Positions 1 through 12,330 of a stretch of 48,023 bases of DNA are shown piece after piece. Source of the DNA: Chromera velia (Eukaryota; Sar; Chromeraceae); assembly GCA_018398765.1 (NCBI GenBank), contig JAHBMJ010000189.1, positions 6,202 to 54,224 of the forward strand. The letters are read 5' to 3'. The notes beneath the pieces were generated by a model. It was not told the DNA's origin. It did no database searches and worked only from the letters and a program-made list of their open reading frames with translations. Both the position numbers and the translations under genes were made by a program. Positions within the stretch are counted from its first letter, which is position 1, and each line of letters starts with the position of its first letter.

Positions 1-439
1 AAGGGAGGGAAGAAGAGAGCAAGACAAATCTCCAAACGTGTCCGTGGAGAAGATTGAACCAAATCCAATCAAGATAATCATCCCTTTATCCTCCTCGCGT
101 CCTCGACAAGTCGCCCCCCGCAACGCCCCACCACTATAAAGAGAGAAGTGGAAAGAATCAAACCGCAAGAAGCATCATCGCACACGGGAGACAGATGGAT
201 GGGGTGTCATGATGACTTCAATGCCCCCCCTCACTCTTTCACAACATCGAAATGATGATCGAGCCACAGCATGTCCGACGGACAGGGCAGAAACAGTCCC
301 CCCATCTTTCTTTTTCAGCAATTAACAAACTCCCTCCGAACCAAAGCGCAAAGATGAGCTTCAAGGAAGGACAACATGAAACCTCTGCCACGTTGACAGT
401 GAAACCACACAGCCGTTCCCCCACGCCCCCCCTCTTCCT

Positions 440-3400
440 TCAACCGACCCTATTTTCTTCCTGAAGCCTCTGTTGCTCTTGCCGCCCCCCTCCCCCTCCT
501 CCCGTACCCAGGCCGAGGCACTCAAGCCGCACGGCCTCATTGACCGACACCTGAAGAGAAGAGAGAAAGACAACCACATGTGATGTGGTGAAAAAACATC
601 GCACCATTATTGAACGTTTGAAAGAAGGCAAAGTTTCTTCTCTGCTTCGCATGGAGGCACCTACGGCCGAGTATCCATGCGGACGGTGTTTTTGTACGTC
701 CACAGCCCACAGCAGAAACTCATCATGCAAAAACGCACTCGTACTCATCTACTGACCTCTGTGGAGAGCCTCCCGCATCTGCTAGCGAACCGCGCAGTCG
801 AAATCGTTTCTTCCTGCATGGAGTGCACAGGCAGACAGACAGATACGATGATCCCAACTCACATACATTTACTGGTACTCAATCAAACATGGGTGAAAAA
901 AGGTGACTGCGTAAGGAGGGAGAAGGTACAAGCTCTTGCAGCAAACGAAGGAACGACTCTTCGTTGCGGACATACATCTATTCTCTCCGGCTTTCTTTCT
1001 TTCTTTCCTTCTTTCTTTCTTTCTTTCACTCACTCACTCACGAACGAACGAACGAACATGCAGATGCGAAGAGAGACAATCCGAAGAGCTGGAAGAAATA
1101 ACAAATTGAGGGCCAACGAAAGAACGACTGGGGTTACTCAAAAGCAGTCTTTATACGACCAAAACGCCTTGAGAAAAAAATCCGGCCTGCTCTAAAGTTG
1201 CCCCCCCTTCTCAGCGTACAGAGTTCCCCTGCCACCTGAGAGAGACACGTGCAGACCACCGATGCCCCCTAGCTCCTATTTCATTTCTTTCTGCGACCGA
1301 CCAGTCTGGAGAGGTCAACAGAGAGGTTCGAAATCACGATCTGCACAGAAAGAGAAAACAGTGTAGGCGCTTTCCGTCAAACCTTTCTGGAAAAGCTAAA
1401 TGTTTATTGTACTAATGCGCGATGCCCATTCTTTACCCCAAACTGGGAAAGCTTCAACACAGAGGCATGAAGCAGAAGTAACGCACGTGCAGGAGTATCA
1501 ATGAATGACAACCACCACCAACACGCAATCTCTGTCTCCCTCACGGAAAAGGAACACAGAGGTGAGCAGACGGAATAACAAACAGTCAACAACGCCGGAA
1601 GGGACCCACGTCTATATGCAAAGGGCTGCTGTGACAAAATGACCCCCTTCAGGAAGACAAGGCACCCACAAAGCCAGACTCCAAAAAAATACAAGACGGG
1701 GAAAAGCCAAATGCAGGCCATGAACCACTCAATCAATCAATCAATCAACTGATCGACCCCCCCCCCCCCCCCTCCTCGCCCCCTACGAACCGTCCTACAG
1801 CTGCCCCCAAAGGAGTCTCTCAAAAGACTTGTCAGGAGAGAATTTCGAAAAGGGACGTGACCAAGTTGCGACTGGAGATTTTCATTTCTTCCGACACTGT
1901 CACACAACATGCATGAACAGAGGAGGGGTTTGGGATGAGGCACACGAGCTCGAATGCAAAGAAAGTTCTGCCTGCCTGGAGGTTCTCATCTCATCATTTG
2001 CGCACGTAATCGAGCGATCTCGCAGGACCATCTAACTGAACGAAAAAAAGAAAATCAACTGAAAAGCTTCGACCATTCGCACTTTTCTTCTTTGTTCGAC
2101 CGAGCCCCGTCAGACTGCCACAAGCTGCCCCTCCTATCCTTGTCAAAATTGAAATATGAAAGAGCGACGCTCAAAGAACAGAAAATGGGAAGAGAAGAAA
2201 TGATCAACTCAGTGTGGAAAGGGCATGGAAGAAAGGAAAAAAACGCAGAAAGAGAAGGGAACGAGAAAGATGACCCACCAAGAGGCGCTCCCCTTCTCCC
2301 GTGCCATCAGACTCGCACTTCTTCCTCCTCTTTCCCCCTCTTCTCCCAAAACCCCCACCCCAAGAGCCGAACTCGAGGCCCAATTTCTCATGGAAGGCAC
2401 AACGCTGGAAGACCGTCCCCGAGGGGCCCCGGCATGCCCTGCAGTCTCGGGGGGATATCGTGGTGCAGAGCCCCCAAGTGCCCCGGCACGACGGGGTGCC
2501 GTCGGTGTCACTGCAGATGCAGGTCGCCCCCTCTTTTTCGTTCTTGCCCCTCCTTCCCGATCGTCCTCTTCTTCCTTTGACTCATTTTCCCTCTCTGCCA
2601 GCAGCCTCGTTCCTTTCTCCTTCTGCTGACGAATGTTCAATGCAACGATCACATGCTCCAAGTGATGGAGAGAGAGGTTAATGTGCCGAGCCTCCTGCAG
2701 ACGTTTGCCTTCCAGAGTGCTGCGTCGAACCCTGGAAGACGTACACAGAACGAGGAGGCGGAGAGACGGTAGTCAGAATAGACAGAGACGCGAAAGTACT
2801 TTCTCAACAATGCAGTAATCCAAAAGACAAACGAAGAAAAACGAACGGAATTCAGGAGAAAAACTTTTTTTTCACCGGGAGGTTCAGGGAAGAATCACCC
2901 AACCAGCATTTGTTTTTTTGCAGGGGATCTGTTTCCGATCTAAACGAAGAGATTCGAGACAACAATACAGATGAGTGAAACAACGACCTCTTAATTCGAA
3001 AGAGAAGACCAAATGACCTCTCAGATCCTGCCAGGTCGACCAGATGAAGTTTTGCAGTCCTCTCTACCACAGGCCCAGAAGGCAAACGTTCGCGCATCTG
3101 CGAAAACAAAGAAGTACGATACACGAAGGCACATAAAGACGTGCACAAAGAAGAGAAGATGCTACGAAAATCATTCCAATTCTTCTTCTTCCCTGTCTAC
3201 ACATTCCTTTCCCAGGCCTGCATGGCGCATCCCCGATCACCAGACACAAACACCAAATGAAAGAGCAAAAGAAAAAAACATGATGAATCTAAACACGCTC
3301 CAGCCTCCATTCTTTCTTCATTGCTGACAGCTTCACTGAATCACTTCCCTCTCTCCCTGCCTTCTCCACTCCTACACCCACCCACCTGAAAATACATCGT

Positions 3401-6400
3401 GAAGATACAGTGGCTCCTACTGGACACGAGATTCATTGCAGTCTGGGCCACCGCCCGGTTCTCTGCCCCCCTCTTCAGAAGAGAAAGGGCCTCACGCAAG
3501 GATCCTACAGGGACGATCGACAGGCCGCGGGCATGAACTTGTCGGTCTGCCCCCTCGCTGCAATAAACCTGCAACATGCGCATTTAATGTAATCTATGGG
3601 TGCATACACAAATAAACACCCCATGTACGTCCCACATTTTTGCAGCAAAGAAAACACCCAAATGATGTTCCCACGGATGCATGCATGAACTTCCTTCCCT
3701 CAATCCACTTGGTGGTGCATCCAGCCTGACAGTCTACAACCACCATGTCTCGACCGAAACGAAACTCAGAGCGAACAAAAGCATGAAGCCTTTATCGCCA
3801 AATTGCTGCTGGATGACACAGGAAGAAGAGAAGAAGAGAAACAGTTCACCTGTCGTCCTCAACCCCCACGTCCATTCCCTTCCCTCTTTAAACCAAAAAC
3901 AGAAGTCTGCATGTCAATTTTGCACATTTACTGCATAGACGAAGACGCCTTCTCACTAAGCCCCTCTTCGTTACAGCTTACGACCAACCCACCCTTCTGA
4001 AGTGAGGTACCTCCTCCCCCCCCCCCNCCCCCCCTTCCTGTCAGTGTTCATCCCCCCTCCCCCCAACCCCGCAGACGGAGGCAATCTCCCTGCCTGCCCG
4101 AAATGGCCACCCCACGGCACCGTCTGCTGGTGCTTTGCCGTGAAGTTGTTGTCCCACGGGGGCTGCCTCGCTTTGCCTCCCCTGTGACTGGACTCTGTCA
4201 GGGGTGCTCTGCCTTGTTGGGATTCTGTCGGGGGTGACGAGGAAGGGTTCTGTTCCTGTTTTGTGGACAGACTGAGAAGGTCGTACCTGCAAATGCAAAC
4301 ATGCAGACATGTATCAATGTTAAGAAAACGAGAGATACCGCTCCGGGTGGGATGATACGTTGGAAGTCTCCATCAAGCAACAACATGTTCTCATTTCTCT
4401 AGCTGCCCACCCACCCACCCGCTGACCCGATCTCATTGTAGATTTCCATGAAGGACACGGAGATGCACCAGCTCTCAATTGATGTCGAATTCTGCCTTCC
4501 GGGCCCGCCCTCTTGCTTCTGCCTCAGCATCCTCGCCCTCTTGTCGAAAAAAGATTCCAACGTTCGAGGTATCAGGCCTCGTCTTGCACCTCCCCCGTCT
4601 CCCATCATCGTGTATGTCTTTCCAGACCCGGTCTGTGCAGGTGCAGAAGCAAACAGAGATATTACTAGGAGAAAGGAGATCATGCACATGCAAGGGGGGA
4701 GGGGAAATGTCCCGAGAACAAAACAAACCCAGAGAATATTGAGGGCGCAGACGTCCAGTGGAGCCCTCTGTTCCTTCCTTGTTTTTTTCTTTTGTCGATT
4801 TGTCTTTAAATCTTTCTGTCTTTCCTTCCTTTCTTCCTTCCTTCCTCGCTTTCTTGCTTCCTTTCAATTTGTGTCTCTTTCTTCTTTTCTTCTTTCTTTT
4901 GCCCTTTGAACCTCCGGTTGACAAGCTTTCTTTGTTCTCCGTCTCTCGTTTTCTTTTCCCTGCTCCCTCTCTTCGCGTTTCATTCTACGAGAAGACAAAA
5001 AGCAAAAACCTTGTGTATGCTGTCGCACCAGAAATCAAGTCCCTGAGAAGAGACACTTACCTGGCCATAGCAGAAGATCTGCACAGAAAAAGACAGAGAA
5101 AACAGAAAATTGTCAAACAGACGGTCTAGTCGTACCACAAATTTCCAACAGACATCCACAATGGAAGAATTTAGGCACATTCGAGGCAAATCGGCGAAGA
5201 CGCAGGGAGAGAGAGGGGGGGGGAGGGGGGGCAGGCAACGATATAGAATCTCGAGGATATAATGGTCAGTTGTCCGCAAAGGCCAGTTCATGCACGAACA
5301 TGGAAAGAGAAGACATTCCGCGTCTCCTTTTGAAAGGAGCAAACTATGAGAGCAAAAACGCAAATCGAGACTCGTGAAGCGGTGCCTAGGTTGGGACGGT
5401 CGGCTTTTACTCGCACTCGCTTACCGTTCCGTTTCTTCCTTCAAGGCAGCTGCATGCAGAAAGCAACAAGCGCAAATGAAGAGACAGACGCACAGAAAGG
5501 GAACAAAAAAGGCTGCGGGAAGAAAATGCAAAGAACCTAGAAGGAAAGTGAATATGATCAACGGCAGAAAAGAAAAAATGAGAACCGAACAGATCGTTCG
5601 AGAAGACAAGAGAAGAAAACAACACAGACATGCACAGAGAAAGCCAGGAAGGAAGACGGAGACGCACCTGTCCAGCATTTTCAGTCCCAACCTGTCGAAG
5701 ACTTCCGCCTGGCCTGCAGAAGGAAAGAAAGAAAAAAAGAGGAAGGACCAGCAGGGAAATTAATGATCCGAGGAATCAATTGAGCTGCGCATTGTCAGAA
5801 AAGCTCTATAACCAAGATGGTCTTCGGCAGATGGGCAAAGAAAAGGCGCGCACGATGCCTCCAAGAATGGCAAACAATGTTCATCCCTGTGCTGTCCTGT
5901 TCCGGTCCTTCCTAATTGCTGCTGAGGTGCACGCCATGCCCACTCTCACTGCCTGCCTCCATTCCTTCCGATCAAAACAGTGGACCAAGTCTCAGCTACA
6001 GACTCATGCGTCAATAAGCGCGCAACAACAAGCCATTCATTGTCGGCAACCCCCGCACGCTCATACCTGCTTTGGGATCGAAGCAGTGGTCGAACGAGAA
6101 CTGAAGAGGGGGCTGCAACAACAACGAGTATCAAAAATCAAGGGGGAAAGGGTCACTGACAGAAAGGAGAATGGTGTTTTGCCTCTAGGGAGAACGAAAC
6201 AAAACGGGGAGAAGATCCAGAGGGGAAAAAGAAAAAAAAAACTGAGCGGAAGGGCTTTCATGTACTGCATCCTGGGAGAGTCACAAGGGACTCGCCCTCG
6301 TTGAATGTGGACAGGGGCAGAGGTTTCCTTCCCTCCTCTTTCTCTTTCCACGGGTATCCTTGACAACTAAGAGGAAGGAGCAACACCGACCAGACTGAGG

Positions 6401-6653
6401 GACATGTCTGCGGGACCGAGAAAGAGCTGGACCCCCTCGGCGTCGTCCCCCTTCCCGTTTCCCTGGGCCTGGATCTTTGCCTTTTCGATTCCATAATTGA
6501 CTGAATGTGCCCTGCAACAAAAGCGGAAGAGGGAGAACACACACTTCAAACGAGCGAAGGTGCAGATACGCGAGTGTCAAAGAGCGCTTCTCAAGCAGCA
6601 ACCGACGTTGCTGGGGGCCGGAGCCTGCCGAAGCTTTCCACTCGGTACTTCAT
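440..6653 (-). CDS. Kinesin-9 family motor protein (KIF6/KIF9-like), 15 exons
   Basis: Plus-end microtubule motor; this family usually acts in cilia and flagella. Exons joined by motif and phase: 6653-6607, 6511-6391, 6100-6067, 5713-5668, 5449-5425, 5078-5061, 4632-4427, 4286-4068, 3557-3386, 3097-3018, 2731 to about 2514, 1871-1791, 1340-1302, 813-757, 550-440. Motifs seen in order: start MKYRVESFGRLRPPAT, FSFDHCFDP, P-loop GQTGSGKTYTM, EIYNEIGYDLL, switch I NLVSSRSH, switch II LVDLAGSER, EARHINLSLHHLEHVIVAL, HVPFRNSLLTSLLRDSFGGS, EETISTARFASR. The INLSLHHLEHVI and RNSLLTSLLRDS wording points to kinesin-9 (family knowledge). All junction phases agree except that the 3' end of exon 11 is not fixed. 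There are family-atypical inserts after YDLL (about 65 residues) and after HVIVAL (at least 55). The last exon stops at 440, but an in-phase GTCGGT donor just before the stop could extend the gene past the left edge. Predicted length is roughly 490 residues or more. Confidence 0.88.
990..1058. repeat. Compound tetranucleotide microsatellite
   Basis: Runs of TTTC, then TCAC, then GAAC lie in the kinesin intron between exons 13 and 14. They are simple slippage repeats with no sign of coding. Confidence 0.8.
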
Positions 6654-7614
6654 CGGACCAAACGGACACCTCGCCTCGGATTTCGTTTCCCCTCTGCCTG
6701 TTGTTTGTGCCTCGACACACTGAAAGGATGCAGCGCCTTTCCTGCCAGTGATATACTCAGTCCTGGACAGAATGAGTGCTGTGCAAGGTTGAAAAAACCC
6801 TCCTCTCTACGTACAGATGACAGAAGAGGCGCCTTGCTTCTGCTACTAGTACAGAAATCTGCCAGACAGTCAGCACAATTAGGGATTGGATTGTGGAGAC
6901 GGAGATGAGTGGGCCTTCTGCCACTGGACTTTTGGATTCAAGAGACGTTCGATCAACCTCGTCCACCTGCGCTCGAGCAGAAAATTCGACTTGCACGGCA
7001 GTCAGGACATGTCAGGACAATGTGAGTACGACTGCGTGTATTAATACAAGTCCGATCAGAATTCTGAACAGCTAGAGACGATTGCTGTCAGATCGATCGA
7101 TCGATCGATCGATCGTACATTTTTTTTGCGGTCGACACACATGCAGCTAGTCTATGATTAGTGCCGTGGCCCCCGGCCATGGTATCTGTTAAGGCCCTTA
7201 GCCGCGTACAACAACATCTGTATACATCTGTTGCATGCACCACGTACGCAGCTCTCACCACTGGGGGCCACGGCATGTCCCGTAGGGACATATTACATCT
7301 ATGCATGTCTATATATGCTAGTCTACACGCACAACTTTTCACGAAAATTTTTCGTGCCCCACGCAAACACAATTAACCGTTGCGCAAATTATGTTGCACG
7401 CGCGTGCAACAGTCGATCGATCTCTTGGAATCATCCGACGACGCGGTACGAAACAACAGTTACAACACTCCTGAACTAGGCTCAGGCCGCTCAGCTAGCT
7501 ACTGGCAGTAGCAGCTGAGTATACGTAGCCCTATCTTGCCACGGTCTTGGTACGTATAAGACGCTTCCTTTGGCTGCACACAATCTCACGTCATTCCGTC
7601 TTTTGCTTAGCACG
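6654..7614. promoter_or_regulatory. Shared upstream region of divergent kinesin-9 and coiled-coil genes
   Basis: These 961 bases lie between two start codons on opposite strands, so they must hold both 5' UTRs and promoters; a first non-coding kinesin exon is possible around 6757-7010. The region holds an ATCG run at 7091-7115, a perfect 12-bp inverted repeat (7163-7174 with 7263-7274), a 15-base palindrome TGTCCCGTAGGGACA (7276-7290) and an 18-base perfect palindrome at 7393-7410. ACATGCAGCTAGTCT at 7139-7153 recurs in the next divergent spacer at 17438-17452. That these are regulatory is inference. Confidence 0.5.
7393..7410. promoter_or_regulatory. 18-bp perfect palindrome GTTGCACGCGCGTGCAAC
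   Basis: Both arms (GTTGCACGC and its complement) match perfectly with no spacer. It lies about 200 bases upstream of the coiled-coil gene start. A dimeric transcription-factor site is plausible but unproven. Confidence 0.4.
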
Positions 7615-9915
7615 ATGGCTGGTCAGGGCGTCCGTTTCGATGTGGTGCAATACAAGAAGCATAAAGTGGGACAACAGACTGACCTTGACTGCCTGGCACA
7701 AAAGGAGGAGCTTGGAAAGAAGACACTGACAAAAGTAGAGCAGGATCTCCTTGCAGCGGAGCAACGATATCATGCTGCAGCTGCAACCTTCAACTCAGCC
7801 CACGGAGCGGTGCAGGCTTTGAGCCTTCAAATCAACGAAGGGATGGAACAGTTGTCCCCTCGGCAACAGAAGCAAGTGAAGGAAACAATCGAAACGCAAC
7901 AGGCGGGACTGGACGCTTCTGCATTGATTGAGCGTCAGTTATCGATCATATGAAGGTGCTAAGAGGAAGTAGACGGATTCTCTCTGCAAGGGTCACGTAC
8001 AACCCTGCACTTGCGCGCAAGTATATATGTGAGTACACTTCTGTTGCAGGTTTCCGGGAGAAACAAAAGGAGGTCTTTGACGCCTTTTTCCAGTGCGAGC
8101 AGGCAAAGCTCCACCTTGTGACCGCAGAGCGCCAAGCGAAGGCCTCGGCTGCTGTCTATGCCATGTACACGGAGACCAAAGAGTGGTGGGAGGAGCAGAT
8201 AGAGAAGTACTGCGAGGAGAAGAAGACTCTTGCGGAGAAACAACATAGAAGGGAAGAGGTATGTGCTGTGCCGCATTGTTACGTAATCTGCACAATCTAG
8301 AATACGACTGCAAGAAGCCGTGCCCACACAAGAAAGGAAAAAGGCACCCCAGCTTCCCTTTTCTACATCCACGGTGCTGTCTGCGTAACTTCTAGAGTAA
8401 TTGCAAAAGGGCCCACGTATGCACTCACAACTCCCGAGCAGGCCGGTCCTCTTTCACAGTCCACAGACATGCTTGACTGCACGTGCATGAAGCAAGTGAC
8501 GGACCGTCAGATTCAAAAACTCCGCCACCCATCCTTTCAGCAAGAATCTCTCCGCGTCCATTAGAGAAACTTTTCTCGTTCAATCTTATTTCGTCATGCG
8601 CAGTGCTCACAGATGGAAACTCGCTCGCTCTCTGCTTTTGAGCATGACACTCCGAGCGGAATGAAAGGAAAGCATCATGAGATTCCGTGAAATCGAATGC
8701 TGCTGCAGGATTTGAAAAAGCGAATGGAGGACAACACTCGGCGGTTGGAAGGGGTGCGTTCTCAAAAAGCGGCAGCAGAGCAGAAGAAAAAAGTCAGTCA
8801 GTTCTCTATCGCTTGGCAGCCTCTACATTTGACGGTCTCTATACCGGTACTACAGCCCCAAGTGACTCTGTGGTTTCCACCCTCTACTGGCTTTCTGTCA
8901 TTTCTGTCCCCTCACTGTGTCCTTCCTCACCCCCTGTATTCGCACACAGCCGTTCAAAGTGCCCTCTGTCGGCCAATTCCGTCCTCCCACTTTGTGCGAG
9001 TGCGTGTGTGTCTGCATGTGTGTAGCAAAGTGTGTCTGTCTGTCCGTCTGACTGACTGTCTGTTTGTCTGTTTGTAGGGAGAAGAAGAAGAAACATATGT
9101 CTGTTCATGAAGAAAAGGAGGGAGAAGAAGAAGTCTGTCTGTCTGCCTGTCTGTCTGTCTGGCTGGCTGAAGAAACATGCGCTCTGTCTGCCACACTATT
9201 TGATTGTTGGTTCTGTTCTTTTGTCTTTGTTCTTTCTTTCTTTTTGTCTGTAATGCACATGAAGAACAGAAGGGGGACGAAGAAACATATTGTCCGTCTG
9301 TTTGTCTGTCTGTCTGTCTGTTGTCTGTTGTTTTCATGAAGAAAAGGAGGGAGACGAAGAAGAATCATATAGTCTGTCTGTCTGTGCCCACTTTGTCTGA
9401 GTCGTCGTGACGTTCTTTTGTCTTTGTTTCTTTCTTCCTTTTTGTCTGTTGTGTTCATAAAGAAAAGGAAGTGTCTTTGTTTCTTTCTTCCTTTTTGTCT
9501 GTTGTGTTCATAAAGAAAAGGAAGGAAAGAAACCATATAGTCTGTCTGTCTGTCTCCCCACCCCCTGTCTGAAGAACATGACGGTGCCGGGTCCCCCTAT
9601 GTTGCATATGTTTGTTTGAAGTGCAGCACGGTTTTGCCTTTTTTGTTTTTTCTGCGTTTCTTTTTTCCTTTTTTTGGCTTGAGTGGAAGCAGCAGAGAAC
9701 TAACGTGTGAATCCAGTGATCACGTGAAAGTCTGTCGGGAGGTGGAGAGGCAAGGGGCGCTTAACTGTCAACTTTGGGGCCCCCTGCCCCACGCTGTTTG
9801 ATTGTTGGTTCTGTTCTTTTGTCTTTGTCCTTCCTTTCCTTCTTTCCGTCTATTATGTACATGAATACAAGAAGGGAGAAGAAGAAACATGTATAGTAAG
9901 TCAGTCAGTCAGTCA

Positions 9916-9947
<32 letters not shown>

Positions 9948-9948
9948 A

Positions 9949-9983
<35 letters not shown>

Positions 9984-10045
9984 GTCTGTAGAAAAGACGA
10001 TATAGTCTGTCTGTCTGTCTCTCTGTCTCTCTGTCTCTCTGTCTC

Positions 10046-10083
<38 letters not shown>

Positions 10084-10590
10084 CATGAAAAAAAGGAGGG
10101 AGAAGAAGAAACATATAGTCTGTCTGTCTCTCTGTCTGTCTGTCTGTCTGAAACATATAGTCTGTCTGTCTGTTATGTACATGAAGAAAAGAAGGGAGAA
10201 GAAGAAGTATATAGTCTGTCTGTCTGTCTGTCTGTCTTTCTGTCTGTCTGTGTGCTTGCGAGAGGGTGGCTGTGCATCCATGGCGTAAGCACAAGTGTGG
10301 CTGACTTCTTTCATCGGGTCCCCCCCCTGCAGATGATCGCTTGGGAGGCGCGGACTCTAGGGAAACCATTTGTGCAGCTCCCCCAGAAACAGAGGAACCA
10401 CGGAGCAGTTGCAGTGGCAGCAACAGATGCCAACCCGTTTATGAAACTCGGGAAGGCAGGGACCGGGGGAGGAGTCGAATTCCCACAAGCAGCAGCAGCA
10501 GGCAGTGGAAGAGCAGGGAAGGAAGGGAGGGAAAAGGGAGGAACGGAAAAGGGAGGTAAAAAGTCCAAACACAGGGAAAGAGCGGAATGA
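7615..10590 (+). CDS. Unrecognised coiled-coil protein, 289 residues, 4 exons
   Basis: I do not recognise a family. Exons 7615-7933, 8050-8258, 8709-8792 and 10333-10590 join in phase (donors GTCAG, GTATG, GTCAG; acceptors TTGCAG, CTGCAG, CTGCAG). The ATG follows a CACG context and begins [20 protein letters not shown]. Residues about 25-205 are rich in Glu, Lys, Gln and Ala with heptad-like spacing, as in a long coiled coil. A WW pair ([16 protein letters not shown]) sits in the middle. After [17 protein letters not shown] the C-terminus becomes Gly/Lys-rich and basic ([20 protein letters not shown]), likely disordered. The last intron is 1.54 kb and almost wholly repeat. It is head-to-head with the kinesin-9 gene, so an axonemal or cytoskeletal role is a guess only. 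Confidence 0.75.
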
Positions 10591-10936
10591 CCGATCGAGG
10601 GAGTTCATCGATCGAATGAGTCTCTCTGTCACTTTTGCGAAAGACTTTATACACAAACTGCGTCGGAACCGCGAGTGCGTATTCAGGTGATGATCCTTCA
10701 TAGCCACTGCAGTCTGCCCGTCAGTGTCGCTCTGGGAGTCTGTGGGCCTGTCTCTCTTCCTGTCTATAGATGTTCATCTGTCTGTCTTCCCTTGTGCTTG
10801 ACAGACTGACTGTCTGGAAGACAAAAAGGAAATAAAAGAGGATGTAGTCTGTCTGTCGCATAAGGCTTGGAGCTCTGGTACTCTTCCACTGAGAGTGCGC
10901 CAAAAGAAAAAAAACAGAAGAGAATGAAAGGAAGGT

Positions 10937-10967
<31 letters not shown>

Positions 10968-10997
10968 GAAGACAAGAAGGGAGAAGAAAAAATGTAC

Positions 10998-11032
<35 letters not shown>

Positions 11033-11190
11033 GAAAGAAAGGAATTGAAAAAGTAAAGTAAACAAAAGACGATATAGTCTGTCTGTCTGTCTGTCTGTCT
11101 GTCTGTGTTTCATTGCTGCTTTGAAAGGAGAAAGAAAAAAAGAAGTCATACATTCTGTCTGTCTGTCTGTCTTTCTTTCTTTCTTTCTTT
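9036..11190. repeat. Compound TCTG / purine-cassette repeat domain
   Basis: Long TCTG tracts (for example 9917-9980, 10040-10083, 10937-10968, 10998-11032, 11079-11107) alternate with a roughly 35-base purine cassette of the form ATGAAGAAAAGGAGGGAGAA followed by GAAGAAACATATAG. Cassettes are visible near 9107, 9258, 9336, 9860, 10084, 10180 and 10971. A longer unit of about 95 bases (TTGATTGTTGGTTCTGTTCT onward) occurs at 9199 and 9800. The array fills the last intron of the coiled-coil gene, skips its last exon, and resumes downstream. Translations of it (Cys/Leu/Ser/Val or Asp/Arg/Gln/Thr repeats) are not genes. Confidence 0.9.
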
Positions 11191-11292
11191 CTTTCTGCTT
11201 GCTGTCGTGTTTTCTTGCTTTCCAATTCGAGTCTTTTCTGCCCTTGTTTATTTCTTTTGCTTTTTTTCTGTTTCGTTTTATCGATCTATATG

Positions 11293-11293
<1 letters not shown>

Positions 11294-11350
<57 letters not shown>

Positions 11351-11396
11351 CCTCCCTCCCTCCCTGAGGCTCCCTCCCCCTCTCTCTCTCCCTCCC
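11294..11396. repeat. CT dinucleotide / CCCT microsatellite
   Basis: About 100 bases of TC repeats broken by CCCTCCCT blocks directly follow the TCTG domain. Confidence 0.9.
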
Positions 11397-12330
11397 TCTC
11401 TCTTATTATACTCATAAAGATTTTCAATAGTGAGACGTACGTTTTGGATCAGCTTTTCGTGATGACAATTTAGGTATAGAGGTTTTAATGATGATGATGA
11501 TGATGATGATGATTGAGTGATATGCTTTGGGGTGCCTCACAAAAAAACTACTAGAAAAAACACAACATGTATACATATACGGTGTTATCATCTCTTCTTG
11601 CATATCGCGTAAGTATACAGCCCATTATTGTTCAAGTACCTGGTATTTGTGTAAAATAACTTCAATATAGTATATGTATATAATGGTACTCAAATTGTTT
11701 GTATGTCATAACTGCATATTTAAATTGTGAAGAAATTTATCAAAAATAAAATTTAATTTAAGAATCAATTATAACGGAATCTTTATTTTTAACAAATCTA
11801 GAAACAGATTGCTGCTGCTATAACTGGTCTACTACTAGTACCCGTGAAGGTTTTCTGATAACATTGCTTCAATTTGTAACAATTAAGTTAGAGGTCTAAG
11901 ATGAATTTTCCAGTTTACTACATCTTTGATTTGATTAGCTTAGATTTCTTTATAGAATTAAATACATTGACTTAAATCAGAAAAAATTAGAGTATTTAAC
12001 TAGTCTAGTAACTAGTTGAACAATAGATCACTTAAATTCAAAATCTTCGTTAAAATTATGCTTTAATATATCACTATAGTCTATAGGGTTATCAAGATGG
12101 TTTGAAGTGTTTTACTCCATGCTACAAATTATGTGACAAATAATCAAACAAACGAAAGTTACTAGGAAATTCAAGAAATATATACAAGCCAGTGCCAGTG
12201 CACGCATCATATTTGCATTGAAAAATACCGTGACTTGTCACGTGTCAAGTGCTGATTCACTGTTGAAAAGGTCTTCATGGCGGATATCTCTGGAGTAAGG
12301 CCGTTTTATAAAAGATGATGAGGCTACTGA
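11397..12330. other. AT-rich island without genes
   Basis: Composition changes abruptly to strongly AT-rich, starting with an ATG trinucleotide run at 11488-11512. No ORF, splice-joined coding or terminal repeats could be recognised. It may be an old transposon remnant. Confidence 0.5.

Noticed and set aside
2209-2661. 150-codon minus frame as a separate gene
   Set aside because: Its start lies inside kinesin exon 11 in the same frame; only its 3' limit is unknown.
4340-4402. Minus-strand frame LLLDGDFQRIIPPG looked like a kinesin exon after EIYNE
   Set aside because: No donor/acceptor pair joins it in phase without a stop. Skipping it joins EIYNEIG directly to YDLLS in phase, which matches the family, so it is intron sequence.
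9036-10320. Long frames of repeating Cys-Leu-Ser-Val or Asp-Arg-Gln-Thr
   Set aside because: They are translations of the TCTG tetranucleotide in every frame and strand, inside an intron.
9036-11190. Regularly spaced repeats considered as a CRISPR array
   Set aside because: Spacers and repeats are not uniform, the repeat part is a tetranucleotide microsatellite, and the host is an intron-containing eukaryote.
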